The position numbers and the translations under genes were made by a program. Source: Pseudoalteromonas phenolica (lineage in GTDB: Bacteria > Pseudomonadota > Gammaproteobacteria > Enterobacterales > Alteromonadaceae). Taken from it: a DNA stretch of 64,000 nucleotides. The DNA is taken from contig NZ_CP013187.1 in assembly GCF_001444405.1 (NCBI RefSeq), positions 2,914,001-2,978,000 of the forward strand, written 5' to 3'. The notes under the pieces were generated by a model. The model had not been told where the DNA came from. It ran no database searches and saw only the letters and a list, made by a program, of their open reading frames with translations. Within the stretch, counting starts at the first letter, position 1; every line of letters starts with the position of its first letter. Positions 8,984 through 17,075 of this stretch are shown piece after piece.

Positions 8984-9027
8984 ATACCAATACTCTTAAT
9001 TAAGTAAGCTATTTTGAGGATTGGTAT
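8984..9027. repeat. Dispersed 44-bp palindromic repeat, best copy
   Basis: Ends are ATACCAAT (8984-8991) and ATTGGTAT (9020-9027), an 8-bp perfect terminal inverted repeat. The interior includes TTAATTAAGTAAG and TATTTTGAGG. It lies just after the folD stop. Related sequence is seen at 4895-4945 and 41918-41951. Confidence 0.65.
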
Positions 9028-9031
9028 TAAT

Positions 9032-9061
9032 AAAAAACGCCACTCTTTAGTGGCGTTTTTT
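9032..9061. terminator. Bidirectional terminator between folD and aroC
   Basis: AAAAAACGCCACT (9032-9044) pairs perfectly with 9049-9061 around a CTTT loop, giving T-runs on both strands between two convergent genes. Confidence 0.92.
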
Positions 9062-9074
9062 GTTTTTGTAACTC

Positions 9075-10178
9075 TTAAACAGGTTTCTGAGCTGGAATAG
9101 GTCCATGCTCAAGATTGACATGCGGGTTTTGCCCTCGCTGTCTTAATAAATGATCCATTAAAGTAATGGCTAACATGGCTTCTGCAATTGGAATCGCACG
9201 AATGCCCACACACGGGTCGTGACGACCTTTAGTGATCATCTCTACTGACTCATTTTGTGTGTTAATGCTTTGGCCCGGTATGGTAATACTCGAGGTAGGC
9301 TTTAGGGCAATCGATGCCACAATATCTTGCCCTGTTGAAATACCAGCTAATACACCACCTGCATGATTGCTGGTAAAACCTTCCGGTGTTAACTCATCAC
9401 GATGCTCAGAGCCCTTCTGCTCTATCACATCAAAACCATCGCCAATCTCTACGCCTTTAACCGCGTTAATACTCATCAATGAATGGGCAATTTCAGCATC
9501 GAGTCGGTCGAATACAGGCTCGCCTAACCCAACTGGCACATTCTTCGCGACTACAGTCACTTTCGCACCAATAGAGTCACCCTGCTTTTTCAGATCGCGC
9601 ATATATTCATCTAGCGACTCTAATTTTGTGTCATCTGGAAAAAAGAATGGGTTTGTTTCTACCATTGACCAATCAAACTTTTCAGCTTTGATAGGACCCA
9701 GTTGTGACAAGCAAGCATTGATCTCAATACCATGAAATTGCTTTAGGTACTTTTTAGCAATGGCACCTGCTGCAACACGGATTGCTGTTTCACGTGCTGA
9801 AGAGCGACCGCCACCACGATAATCACGGTGACCATATTTGTGCCAATATGTGTAGTCACCATGGCCTGGACGAAACACCTCAGCAATTTTACTGTAGTCT
9901 TTCGAACGTTGATCGGTATTTTCAATTAACAGACCAATACTCGTTCCTGTCGTTTTACCTTCAAAAACGCCCGATAAAATTTTAATTTCATCACCTTCAC
10001 GTCTTTGCGTTGTATAACGACTTTGACCTGGTTTACGACGATCTAGGTCAAACTGCATATCCGCTTCTGTTAATTCTAGTCCTGCGGGTACGCCGTCAAC
10101 AACGCCCCCCAATGCGACCCCATGGCTCTCACCAAAGGTACTGACCTTAAAAAGTTGGCCAATGCTATTACCTGCCAT
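9075..10178 (-). CDS. aroC: Chorismate synthase
   Basis: A 367-residue enzyme that converts EPSP to chorismate with reduced FMN, the last common step to aromatic amino acids, folate and quinones. All three family signatures are visible: GESHG at 16-20, RPGHGDYTY at 103-111 (an HGD variant of the usual HAD) and GGGRSSARET at 122-131. Length is standard. The ATG (10176-10178) has GAGGGTG upstream. It lies 50 bp downstream of prmB on the same strand, the prmB-aroC order known in enterics, and is probably co-transcribed with it. Confidence 0.97.
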   Translation of the reverse strand: MAGNSIGQLFKVSTFGESHGVALGGVVDGVPAGLELTEADMQFDLDRRKPGQSRYTTQRREGDEIKILSGVFEGKTTGTSIGLLIENTDQRSKDYSKIAEVFRPGHGDYTYWHKYGHRDYRGGGRSSARETAIRVAAGAIAKKYLKQFHGIEINACLSQLGPIKAEKFDWSMVETNPFFFPDDTKLESLDEYMRDLKKQGDSIGAKVTVVAKNVPVGLGEPVFDRLDAEIAHSLMSINAVKGVEIGDGFDVIEQKGSEHRDELTPEGFTSNHAGGVLAGISTGQDIVASIALKPTSSITIPGQSINTQNESVEMITKGRHDPCVGIRAIPIAEAMLAITLMDHLLRQRGQNPHVNLEHGPIPAQKPV

Positions 10179-10228
10179 TATTCACCCTCATTCCAAATGA
10201 CATTTAAGAAACTGATTAACAATAAAAT

Positions 10229-11164
10229 TTAATCAGCAAAATACTCGACGAGTTGTTGTTTTGAGATCATAAACACGCCTAATCCACCATGTTCAAACTC
10301 TAACCATGTAAATGGTGCGTTTGGATATAGTGCATCCATATGTACCATAGAGTTACCTACTTCAACAAATAACAAACCGTTATCAGTTAGATGTTCAGCC
10401 GCTTCTTGCAAGATAACACGAGTCACATCTAAACCATCTTCACCCGATGCTAAACCAAGCTCAGGTTCATGATGGAACTCTTGGGGTAAATCAGACATAT
10501 CTTCAGCATCGACATACGGCGGGTTTGCAACAATTAGGTCATACTTTTGACCCGGTACACCACTAAATACATCAGATTGGATAGCAAACACCTGCTCTTG
10601 CATCATATGCTCGGTTATATTGATGTCCGCCACTTCTAGTGCATCAAAAGAAATATCAACCGCATCCACTTGCGCATGATCAAACGCTTTTGCCAAAGCA
10701 ATCGCAATACATGCAGAGCCAGTACACATATCGAGAATACGCGTTACTTTTGCTGGCTCTGTAACCCAAGGTGCAAATTGCTTTTTGATCATTTCAGCAA
10801 ATGGCGAACGTGGAACAAGCACTCGCTCATCTACATAAAAAGGCAAACCGCCAAACCAAGCCTGATTAGTCAGATATGGAACCGGCGTTCTGTCATTTAC
10901 ACGCGCTAAGATATAACCCATTAAATGTTGTTTTTCGCTGCTGGTTAAACGCGCATTTAATAACTCTTTTGGGGTATCTAGTGGCAAATTTAAAACAGGT
11001 AAAACAAGACTTACGGCTTCATCCCAGGCATTGTCGGTACCATGACCGTAAAACAGCCCATTATTCACAAACTGCGTCGTTGTCCAACGTAACCAGTCTT
11101 GAATCGTGAATAGTTCAGAACACGCTTCTTGCGCCAACTCATCTGTAATTTGTAACTCTGTCAT
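10229..11164 (-). CDS. prmB: PrmB, glutamine methyltransferase of ribosomal protein uL3
   Basis: A 311-residue SAM-dependent methyltransferase that modifies a glutamine of ribosomal protein L3. The N-terminal helical domain is followed by a Rossmann methyltransferase domain with motif I DMCTGSACIA at 145-154 and the N-methyltransferase signature NPPY at 214-217. The open frame runs 56 codons further upstream. I place the start at 11162-11164 because this gives the usual ~310 residues, starts as MTELQITDE and leaves an 89-bp divergent promoter region with smrB. Neighbours aroC and smrB match the enteric arrangement. Confidence 0.93.
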   Translation of the reverse strand: MTELQITDELAQEACSELFTIQDWLRWTTTQFVNNGLFYGHGTDNAWDEAVSLVLPVLNLPLDTPKELLNARLTSSEKQHLMGYILARVNDRTPVPYLTNQAWFGGLPFYVDERVLVPRSPFAEMIKKQFAPWVTEPAKVTRILDMCTGSACIAIALAKAFDHAQVDAVDISFDALEVADINITEHMMQEQVFAIQSDVFSGVPGQKYDLIVANPPYVDAEDMSDLPQEFHHEPELGLASGEDGLDVTRVILQEAAEHLTDNGLLFVEVGNSMVHMDALYPNAPFTWLEFEHGGLGVFMISKQQLVEYFAD

Positions 11165-11253
11165 ACGGTACTCAATAATTTGACAATAATTCTGCTGCCA
11201 TTGTAGCCGTTTTTCAGCTAGGTTTTTATGCTTTTTTTCTTTAGAATGCGCCA

Positions 11254-11808
11254 ATGAACAAAGATAAATCACACATAAGCATGCAAGACGACGACATCGA
11301 CCTATTTCGTCAGTCAATTTCTGGTGCCACAAAGATAAAACAAGATACCGTACAATTTAAACGTGATAACACCCCGTTTAAAGGCAAAATTGTTGCTGAA
11401 CAAACCAAGCAGCACAAAGCGGAGTTTTATTTTTCTGACGAATATATCCCAGATATCGATACCCACGGCACAGTAAATTATGTGCGTGAAGGCGCTGATA
11501 AATTCTTAGCTAAACAATTACGACGTGGCGATATTGCGCCTGAGTTAATTTTAGATTTGCATGGCTTAAGTAAAGACAGCGCAAAAGAAGAGCTTGCAGC
11601 TTTGATCCATGCCTGTAAAAAACAACATCATTATTGTGCTTGCGTTGTGCATGGTATTGGTGAGCATATCCTCAGACACAAGGTTCCGCAATATTTGGTT
11701 CAACACCCAGATATTTTAGCGATGCACCAAGCACCACTGGAGTATGGTGGTAAAGGCGCAGTGTTGATTTTAATCGATATTCCCGAGTCTGATATTTACA
11801 GACGCTAA
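11254..11808 (+). CDS. smrB: SmrB, Smr-domain ribosome-rescue endonuclease
   Basis: A 184-residue protein whose C-terminal Smr domain begins near residue 98. The LDLHGL motif (Asp101-Leu102-His103) and HGIG (133-136) are the family's conserved elements. SmrB cleaves mRNA between collided ribosomes in E. coli; that role is inferred from family and synteny. The N-terminal ~90 residues are charged and carry the ribosome-binding extension seen in the family. It is divergent from prmB. Its stop at 11806-11808 is followed by an unremarkable 93-bp spacer before the response regulator. Confidence 0.9.
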   Translation: MNKDKSHISMQDDDIDLFRQSISGATKIKQDTVQFKRDNTPFKGKIVAEQTKQHKAEFYFSDEYIPDIDTHGTVNYVREGADKFLAKQLRRGDIAPELILDLHGLSKDSAKEELAALIHACKKQHHYCACVVHGIGEHILRHKVPQYLVQHPDILAMHQAPLEYGGKGAVLILIDIPESDIYRR

Positions 11809-11901
11809 TTTCCCCTTTAAAAACTCATTTCAAACTAGATAATAGGATGTTAATTGGTTACATTAATGTCCTTATTTTGGTTAATTGAAGTAGTACTAAT
11901 C

Positions 11902-12702
11902 ATGAATGAGCTTCTCAGTGCGGATCTTGCTATCCTGCTTGTTGAGCCCTCGGCCACACAAAGAAAAATTATTGCAAAAGAGCTAGAGTCAGAAGGTGTC
12001 ACTAATATCGACTTTGCTGACACTGTTTCATCCGCTAAAAGTTTTTTAGAAAAACATAAGCCTGACTTAGTTATATCGAGCTTACACCTAAGTGATGGCA
12101 GTGCCCTTGATATTCAGCAATATATTTCTGAAATTCAGCCTGAACAGCCGATCCCTTTTATGCTTGTTTCAAGCGAAACACGCAAGACGCAGCTTGAAGC
12201 ATTTAAGCAATCAGGCGTTGTGGCCATCTTGCCTAAGCCTTTCACTAAGGTACACCTAGGCCGTGCACTCAATGCAACACTAGATTTACTGTCGCCTCAA
12301 GAGCTTGAGCTTGAACTATACGATGTGCAAGATTTGCGTATTCTTATTGTTGATGACTCTCGACTGGCGAGAAATCATATTCGTCGTGTACTAACTAATC
12401 TGGGAGCGAACCGCTTTACTGAAGCTGAAGACGGCGAACAAGCGATCAACTTCTTAAATGAACAGATGTTTGATCTCATTGTTACTGACTTTAATATGCC
12501 AAATGTGAACGGCCAAGAGTTAGCTGAACATATTCGTAACTCAGGTGAACACTCTCATATTCCTATCTTAATGGTGACATCTGAAGCCAATGACACCCAC
12601 CTTGCAAACGTTGCTCAGTCTGGTGTTAACGCATTATGCGATAAACCTTTTGAACCTGAAGTGGTAAAACAATTACTACATTCAATTTTAGAGCAAGATT
12701 AA
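11902..12702 (+). CDS. Two-receiver response regulator with a degenerate first receiver
   Basis: A 266-residue cytoplasmic protein made of two tandem CheY-like domains with no output domain. The second domain (about 145-266) is canonical: Asp151-Asp152, phospho-acceptor Asp196 in VTDFNMP, Thr226 and Lys248. The first (about 8-125) keeps Lys112 but has Glu15-Pro16 at the acidic pocket and Ser60 (VISSLHL) at the phospho-acceptor position, so it probably cannot be phosphorylated. A hydrophobic 16-codon upstream extension from a TTG at 11854 is open but unlikely. A GAAG element precedes the ATG at 11902. The partner kinase is not in the window. Such stand-alone proteins usually act by protein-protein contact. 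Confidence 0.8.
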   Translation: MNELLSADLAILLVEPSATQRKIIAKELESEGVTNIDFADTVSSAKSFLEKHKPDLVISSLHLSDGSALDIQQYISEIQPEQPIPFMLVSSETRKTQLEAFKQSGVVAILPKPFTKVHLGRALNATLDLLSPQELELELYDVQDLRILIVDDSRLARNHIRRVLTNLGANRFTEAEDGEQAINFLNEQMFDLIVTDFNMPNVNGQELAEHIRNSGEHSHIPILMVTSEANDTHLANVAQSGVNALCDKPFEPEVVKQLLHSILEQD

Positions 12703-12731
12703 CTAATAATTAGTCTTTTTAGCCACTTTAC

Positions 12732-12766
12732 ATTGGTGAAAATAATTAATCATTATTTTCACCAAT
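12732..12766. terminator. 15-bp perfect hairpin after the two-receiver gene
   Basis: 12732-12746 pairs perfectly with 12752-12766 around TAATC. It begins 30 bp after the stop. No T-run follows directly, so it may be a terminator, an mRNA stabiliser or part of the upstream region of the next operon. Confidence 0.5.
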
Positions 12767-12820
12767 CTTCAAAAAATATTAAGTCAAATAAAAACAATAA
12801 ATTAAAATATTTTTATCTAT

Positions 12821-12835
12821 TGGCACAACCTTTGT
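12821..12835 (+). promoter_or_regulatory. Candidate sigma-54 promoter (TGGCACA-N4-TTGT)
   Basis: TGGCACAACCTTTGT matches the minus-24 half TGGCAC fully and the minus-12 half TTGC at three of four, with the invariant 10-bp GG to G(C) spacing. The region upstream (12770-12820) is almost pure A/T, as for IHF-assisted sigma-54 promoters. The first gene starts 42 bp downstream with an AAAGGAG ribosome binding site. Confidence 0.6.
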
Positions 12836-12876
12836 AATAGTTATTGCGACTAACTATTCATACAAAGGAGAACGTC

Positions 12877-13116
12877 ATGAACTCACTAGTTAAAGCAACT
12901 TTAATCAGCACCGTATTATTCACAGCTTCTTCAGTACAAGCTAATGAAAACCCGATTACAGCTGAAATTAGCAACCTGATCTCAAATGCAATTAGCGCAA
13001 GTATCAAAGAAGTTAAGAAAAATACACTTGAGACAGCATCAAAAGTATTGAAGTCAGAATCTGATAAGCATGCTAAGAAAGCGGTTAAAATCGACAAGGA
13101 AGAAAACAATGGCTAA
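12877..13116 (+). CDS. Small exported protein of unknown function
   Basis: A 79-residue protein I do not recognise. It has a signal peptide of about 21 residues (MNSLVKATLISTVLFTASSVQA), then a mature part of about 57 residues that is largely one amphipathic, Lys/Glu-rich helix. The ATG at 12877 follows AAAGGAG at ideal distance; an upstream in-frame ATG at 12844 would bury the signal peptide. The next gene overlaps its last 8 bases, so the two are translationally coupled. A sigma-54-like promoter sits upstream. A periplasmic role together with the membrane microprotein is inferred from this arrangement only. Confidence 0.75.
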   Translation: MNSLVKATLISTVLFTASSVQANENPITAEISNLISNAISASIKEVKKNTLETASKVLKSESDKHAKKAVKIDKEENNG

Positions 13117-13225
13117 TGAATTAACGCTAGTGAGCCTTTTGGCAACCCCTGTGATCAGCCTGTTTGCCGTTTATTTAAGTATTGAGCTATTCAAACGCGT
13201 TGGTCAGTTAAATTTATGGGGGTAA
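13109..13225 (+). CDS. 38-residue membrane microprotein
   Basis: An ATG at 13109 overlaps the stop of the preceding gene (ATGGCTAA) and is preceded by AAGGA at 8 bases. The frame encodes 38 residues: MANELTLVS, one clear membrane span at about residues 6-29, then a short basic tail (FKRVGQLNLWG). A strong terminator follows 61 bp later. Overlap, ribosome binding site and the membrane span all support a real gene. It does not resemble any microprotein I can name. Likely partner: the exported protein encoded just upstream. Confidence 0.7.
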   Translation: MANELTLVSLLATPVISLFAVYLSIELFKRVGQLNLWG

Positions 13226-13286
13226 GTATATGACTTGCAAGCTTTACTCCCAAAGAACACAATTTCACTATTTTTCGCAGGCACAA

Positions 13287-13310
13287 AAAAGCCCGCAACC
13301 GCGGGCTTTT
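13287..13310. terminator. Bidirectional terminator between the microprotein operon and peroxiredoxin
   Basis: AAAAGCCCGC (13287-13296) pairs with GCGGGCTTTT (13301-13310) around AACC. A/T flanks serve both convergent transcripts. Confidence 0.93.
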
Positions 13311-13328
13311 AAAAACTAAAGGGCTAGA

Positions 13329-13934
13329 TTATAGCTCGCCTTCGTTCTCAGCTAGGAACTTAGCAACACCTTCTGGGCTTGCGTCCATACCTGATTTACC
13401 TTCAGTCCAACCTGCTGGACATACTTCACCGTGCTCTTCGTGGAACGCTAGAGCGTCAACCATGCGAAGCATTTCGTCGATGTTACGACCTAGAGGAAGA
13501 TCGTTAACTACTTGGTGACGTACGTTACCTTCAGCATCGATTAGGAATGAACCACGGAAAGCAACGCCAGCTTCTGGGTGCTCAACGTCGTATGCTTGAC
13601 AGATTTCGTGCTTAACGTCAGCAACTAAGTCGTATTTAACTGGACCAATACCACCTTCGTTTACTGGCGTGTTACGCCATGCGTTGTGCGAGAACTGAGA
13701 ATCGATAGAAACACCGATTACTTCAACACCACGCTTTTGGAACTCGTCGTAACGCTTGTCGAAAGCAATTAGCTCTGAAGGACAAACGAAAGTGAAGTCT
13801 AGAGGGTAAAAGAATACAACCGCTTTTTTACCTTTGATACGCTCGTGAAGGTTGTAACCCTCAACGATCTCACCGTTACCTAATACTGCTGCTGCTGTAA
13901 AGTCAGGTGCCTTGCGGCCTACTAATACACCCAT
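13329..13934 (-). CDS. Typical 2-Cys peroxiredoxin (Prx1/AhpC type)
   Basis: A 201-residue cytosolic thiol peroxidase reducing H2O2 and organic peroxides. The peroxidatic Cys51 lies in DFTFVCPSE and the resolving Cys172 in EVCPAGW; Arg127 completes the active site. A GGIG motif (94-97) and an extended C-terminus resemble the hyperoxidation-sensitive Prx class. The ATG at 13932-13934 (MGVLVGRKAP) is chosen because GGAG precedes it and upstream in-frame residues are unlike the family. No AhpF-like reductase is adjacent, so thioredoxin is the probable electron donor. It stands alone between two terminators. Confidence 0.93.
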   Translation of the reverse strand: MGVLVGRKAPDFTAAAVLGNGEIVEGYNLHERIKGKKAVVFFYPLDFTFVCPSELIAFDKRYDEFQKRGVEVIGVSIDSQFSHNAWRNTPVNEGGIGPVKYDLVADVKHEICQAYDVEHPEAGVAFRGSFLIDAEGNVRHQVVNDLPLGRNIDEMLRMVDALAFHEEHGEVCPAGWTEGKSGMDASPEGVAKFLAENEGEL

Positions 13935-14166
13935 GGTTTTCTCCAATTTGTTAGGGTTAAATCCAATGCAAAGTGACAATATCAATTTGCTTTGACATTT
14001 ATTATTGAGGCGGCTTTCAAAAAAACAACCCCAATGTATCAATCAATATAAATTTAGAATACTGATAGGAAAATTTTCTCAAGTTTATGGGGACGTTAGG
14101 AAAATTGAAAATCAAATAAACCGATGACTCTAATCTATTTTTTTGATGAGTAAAACTTCAGGCATA

Positions 14167-14190
14167 AAAAAAGCCCATGCGGGCTTTTTT
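14167..14190 (-). terminator. fadR terminator
   Basis: AAAAAAGCCC (14167-14176) pairs with GGGCTTTTTT (14181-14190) around ATGC, directly after the fadR stop. The rest of 13935-14203 is promoter space with no gene seen. Confidence 0.88.
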
Positions 14191-14203
14191 CAATCTATAC
14201 AGT

Positions 14204-14917
14204 TTAGTCCATGATATCTGACGGCATATCACCACGGATCTGCTGCCAAATCTCACCACTTTGATGACCGTACTTTCTTAGTAAAGAAATGGAACCATCA
14301 AAATCGCCTTTTTCAGCCAGTGTAATTAGGTCTAAATAAAATTGTTTGGCCAGTGCGCGAGTACGTGGATCTGAGAAGTAATGACCACCAATCTTAGAAT
14401 AAAGGCCTTTGAAACCATTAAGAACCAAAACATAAATTCGGTTGTTACCTGCTAACGCTAGCTGATGGTGAACTTGATAGTCGAAATCTGCAAATGCCTG
14501 AGCGTTATCTTCTAAGTCTTTGCTCTTTTCAAGCGTTTCGATAACAGCCTGTGGATTTACTTTAATTGCCGCACGCGTATAAATTGCACTGATGTTGGTA
14601 CGAGCAGATAAAAGCTGGTCTGTCAGTTCTGGCATTTTATCTTCATCCAAACGCGCTAGCGTCTCAAGAATATTTAAGCCTGACGTTTCCCAGAAGTTAT
14701 TTACGCGTGTCGGTTTACCGTGTTGAATCGTCAACCAGCCATCACGCGCTAAGCGCTGTAATACTTCACGTAACGTTGTGCGAGTTACGCCTATCAGCTC
14801 AGAGAGTTCTCTTTCAGCTGGTAAAATTGAACCTGGTGGAAATTCACCATTCCAAATTGATTCAACAATATATTCCTCAGCAAATCCCGCTGGGCTTTTA
14901 GCTTTAAAAATTCTCAT
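14204..14917 (-). CDS. fadR: FadR, acyl-CoA-responsive GntR-family regulator
   Basis: A 237-residue regulator that represses beta-oxidation genes and activates fatty-acid synthesis genes, releasing DNA on binding long-chain acyl-CoA. The winged-helix N-terminus is nearly identical in pattern to E. coli FadR: KSPAGFAEEYIVESIWNGEF, PPGSILPAERELSELIGVTR and TTLREVLQRLARDGWLTIQ. The acyl-CoA-binding helical domain contains LNGFKGLYSKIGGHYF, and GHQSGEIW lies near the end. The ATG (14915-14917) has only a weak ribosome binding site. In enterics fadR neighbours nhaB and dsbB; here about 20 kb of accessory DNA follows before dsbB and no nhaB is seen. Confidence 0.95.
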   Translation of the reverse strand: MRIFKAKSPAGFAEEYIVESIWNGEFPPGSILPAERELSELIGVTRTTLREVLQRLARDGWLTIQHGKPTRVNNFWETSGLNILETLARLDEDKMPELTDQLLSARTNISAIYTRAAIKVNPQAVIETLEKSKDLEDNAQAFADFDYQVHHQLALAGNNRIYVLVLNGFKGLYSKIGGHYFSDPRTRALAKQFYLDLITLAEKGDFDGSISLLRKYGHQSGEIWQQIRGDMPSDIMD

Positions 14918-15514
14918 CTAACACCGCTTTCATCTTGGCAACTGCAATTTAATCCACTGATTGTACCAGATGCTTTGCAACTAACAAGTAAAGAAGTCTC
15001 CCTGTTTTACTGGCGAGTGACATTTAAATTGAGATTTTACGGCAGGTTGAGAATTTAGCTCTATAACAACTAGAAATAAGACTTTTAAAAAATATAAAAC
15101 AAGGAAGTAATTTAAGGTTCATTAGCCCTAGTGGATATATGAAAAGTAGCTTCAATTTATTCGCTTATAAGGAAAAACTCCTCTCTAATTGAAACAGAAA
15201 CTGTAACTCATTTCTGCCCCAAAGTGAGTTAACTTAAAAACTCCAAGGTCGGCTTTGAGCGTTCAACGGACATTAGAAATTATTTTGTAGCACTGACTTT
15301 ATGTCTAGTTGCTATGAGTTTCTCCTATATTCATAAAAACGACCCATTTGGTCGTTTTTATCCTTTTTTAATTTATAAAATGATATCTTTAGCAACAAGT
15401 TAGCTAGTATGATAAAACTGGTACAATAATAAAAATAGCCTATGGCTCGGTAGAAAAACGCCCCAATGCAATGGGTCGATATTAAATCGTTATATCCACA
15501 TTTAGGAGAGAAAA
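14918..15514. other. 597-bp intergenic region at the left edge of the island
   Basis: No convincing coding sequence on either strand. It holds the fadR promoter at its left end, an orphan terminator hairpin at 15334-15360 and the promoter region of the small secreted gene at 15515. The AT-rich, gene-poor character fits an insertion junction. Confidence 0.6.
15334..15360. terminator. Orphan terminator hairpin
   Basis: TAAAAACGACC (15334-15344) pairs perfectly with GGTCGTTTTTA (15350-15360) around CATTT. No gene on either strand obviously ends here, so it may mark a lost gene or an unannotated small RNA. Confidence 0.75.
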
Positions 15515-15841
15515 TTGAATTTTTTAAGAAAGGCTATCATTGCTTTAGTTTTGGTTGCTACATCTAATTTTACCTTTGCCGCTAAAAATGTCAGTTCTAG
15601 TGCAATAAATGATGTTTATCAATTAGATAGTGACGCAACTGTTTTTGAATTCAGTTCGTCTATTTCACATGGCTGTGGTTCAAATTTATACAGAGTCAAA
15701 AGCCCAAGCGAAGCTGTTGCTAATAGGAAGTTTTCTTTGGTCTTAACTGCTTTTACAACGAATGGTAAATTAGCTTTTCACGATAAAGAAATATGTGAAG
15801 GAAACCGTTCTGTCGTATCTTGGGTACGTTTAATAAAATAA
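15515..15841 (+). CDS. Small secreted two-cysteine protein, island family member 1
   Basis: A 108-residue protein with a signal peptide (to about residue 22, FTFA/A) and a mature part sharing the pattern of five other proteins in this island. That pattern is a first cysteine (Cys54), then about 18 residues later a helix plus turn (RKFSLVLTAFTTNGKLAF), then a second cysteine (Cys94) and a final beta strand. The start is TTG with AGGAGAG at 6 bases. It is the only member on the plus strand and lies next to an IS3 relic. Function unknown. The shape recalls OB-fold B subunits of AB5 toxins, an inference from pattern. Confidence 0.7.
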   Translation: MNFLRKAIIALVLVATSNFTFAAKNVSSSAINDVYQLDSDATVFEFSSSISHGCGSNLYRVKSPSEAVANRKFSLVLTAFTTNGKLAFHDKEICEGNRSVVSWVRLIK

Positions 15842-15910
15842 TTATATCAAGTTGCTAGAGCAAGACACGTAACAGTTAATAATATGGCACCGCTTGTCGA
15901 GGTAAAACAA

Positions 15911-16198
15911 ATAAGAGTAAATAACAGCCCTGAGTTTACCTCAACATTACTTGAAACTTAAACGATGGAAAACAATATCAAACAGGGCATTATAAAACCT
16001 GGCAGCCCTTATCAAAATGGTTTTGTGGAAAGGTTTAACCGAAGTTACCGTGAATAGGTGCTAAATTCATACATGTTTGAGTCACTGCAAGAAGTACGAG
16101 AAATCACTGATAAGTGGTTAGATATTTATAATTATGAGCGGCCTCATGATTCACTTGGCGATATGACGCCAATTAGTAGTTATCTTGAGGCAGCCTAA
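15911..16198 (+). pseudogene. IS3-family transposase (OrfB) C-terminal relic
   Basis: One frame gives the end of an IS3-family DDE integrase: IRVNNSPEF, then KPGSPYQNGFVERFNRSYRE, then YNYERPHDSLGDMTPISSYL. In-frame stops occur at 15959-15961 (TAA) and 16055-16057 (TAG), and the N-terminal two thirds are missing. It is therefore a decayed insertion sequence between two members of the small secreted family, evidence that the locus has been rearranged by transposition. Confidence 0.88.
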
Positions 16199-16301
16199 AA
16201 TTTTACAAAAGAGCACTATTAAAATGGGAGTTGTTACAGTAACAACTTAAATAAGTGACTGGCTATGAGCCAATTTTATACAACCGCCTTCATTTCTTTT
16301 A

Positions 16302-16625
16302 TTATTTTGTATAAATGCCAATAAAGTTAGCACCACTGCACTCATTATTGGAATAGTTATGTATTCTAATCTTCTTACCACTCATTGCTGCAGCAAGTGC
16401 AATTGAAAATGCTTGGTTATAAGATTGCTCAGATTGGGATTTATTTGCAGGAAACTCAACTGAACCGTTAGCGCATGGGCCGGATCCTCCCTCTAACTTC
16501 ACGTAAAAAACATCTTTGTTACTACTAGAACTAGCAACTTCAGTAATTACAGCATTCCGAACCAGTTCTCCTGCTTCACTACAGAATGGCAAAAAAAATA
16601 AAGTCGCACACAGTAAATTTTTCAT
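16302..16625 (-). CDS. Small secreted two-cysteine protein, island family member 2
   Basis: A 107-residue protein with a signal peptide (MKNLLCATLFFLPFCSEA) and the family pattern: Cys51 in GGSGPCANG, the helix-turn-strand QAFSIALAAAMSGKKIRI, and Cys96. It is close to member 4 (31970-32287): both share VxNAxIxEV near the mature N-terminus, GPCAN, and a VRVHNY/IRIHNY strand, with the two cysteines exactly 45 residues apart. The ATG at 16623-16625 is preferred over a TTG five codons upstream because AAAGGAA sits just before it. Its twin now lies 15 kb away, beyond the mobile elements. Confidence 0.75.
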   Translation of the reverse strand: MKNLLCATLFFLPFCSEAGELVRNAVITEVASSSSNKDVFYVKLEGGSGPCANGSVEFPANKSQSEQSYNQAFSIALAAAMSGKKIRIHNYSNNECSGANFIGIYTK

Positions 16626-16739
16626 CAATATTCCTTTCAAACTAACAACTTAATAGTTCATAAACCGTACGTTTTTCCAAATAGTCTATCTAGAACAATG
16701 CAAGGAAATTATTATAACGCATCTATTTATAACTCCATC

Positions 16740-17075
16740 CTAACTTTGAAAATTGATATTTAATCTATTTATATAACAACCTTTATCGCTGCAATCGAAG
16801 TTTATTGTTAATTTCTTTTGCATCGCACCTGCAGAAAGAGCAACAGATAAAAAGTTTTTTACTGCGTCTTTTGTTACACCATTTTTGCCTTCAACTACGT
16901 GATAGTATTTTGGGTTAGACGGGTTTTGACAGCTAGGATGATCATTATCAAATGTAATAATAAAACCACCACTTGATATAGGATAAACTGTTCTAACTTT
17001 TCCACTATGCCAAGTAGCAGCGGCTTGACTGCTAAAGCTCACAGTGCAAAAAAACAATAACATGAACTTTTTCAT
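16740..17075 (-). CDS. Small secreted cysteine protein, island family member 3
   Basis: A 111-residue protein with a signal peptide (to about residue 19, SSQA/A). Cys49 and Cys95 occupy the family positions, with one extra cysteine (Cys100). The central segment KNFLSVALSAGAMQKKLTI matches the family helix-turn-strand, and the tail YINRLNINF gives a last beta strand. The ATG (17073-17075) has AAGGAG upstream. It lies 114 bp upstream of member 2 on the same strand and may be co-transcribed with it. Function unknown; most divergent on the mature N-terminal side. Confidence 0.72.
   Translation of the reverse strand: MKKFMLLFFCTVSFSSQAAATWHSGKVRTVYPISSGGFIITFDNDHPSCQNPSNPKYYHVVEGKNGVTKDAVKNFLSVALSAGAMQKKLTINFDCSDKGCYINRLNINFQS

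Noticed and set aside
13232..13318. Short open frame MTCKLYSQ after the microprotein
   Set aside because: It runs straight through the terminator hairpin, so it is unlikely to be translated.
16228..16248. Palindrome GTTGTTACAGTAACAAC as a regulatory site
   Set aside because: A neat dyad, but it lies in IS3-relic flank between convergent sequences with no promoter nearby; could be chance or IS debris.
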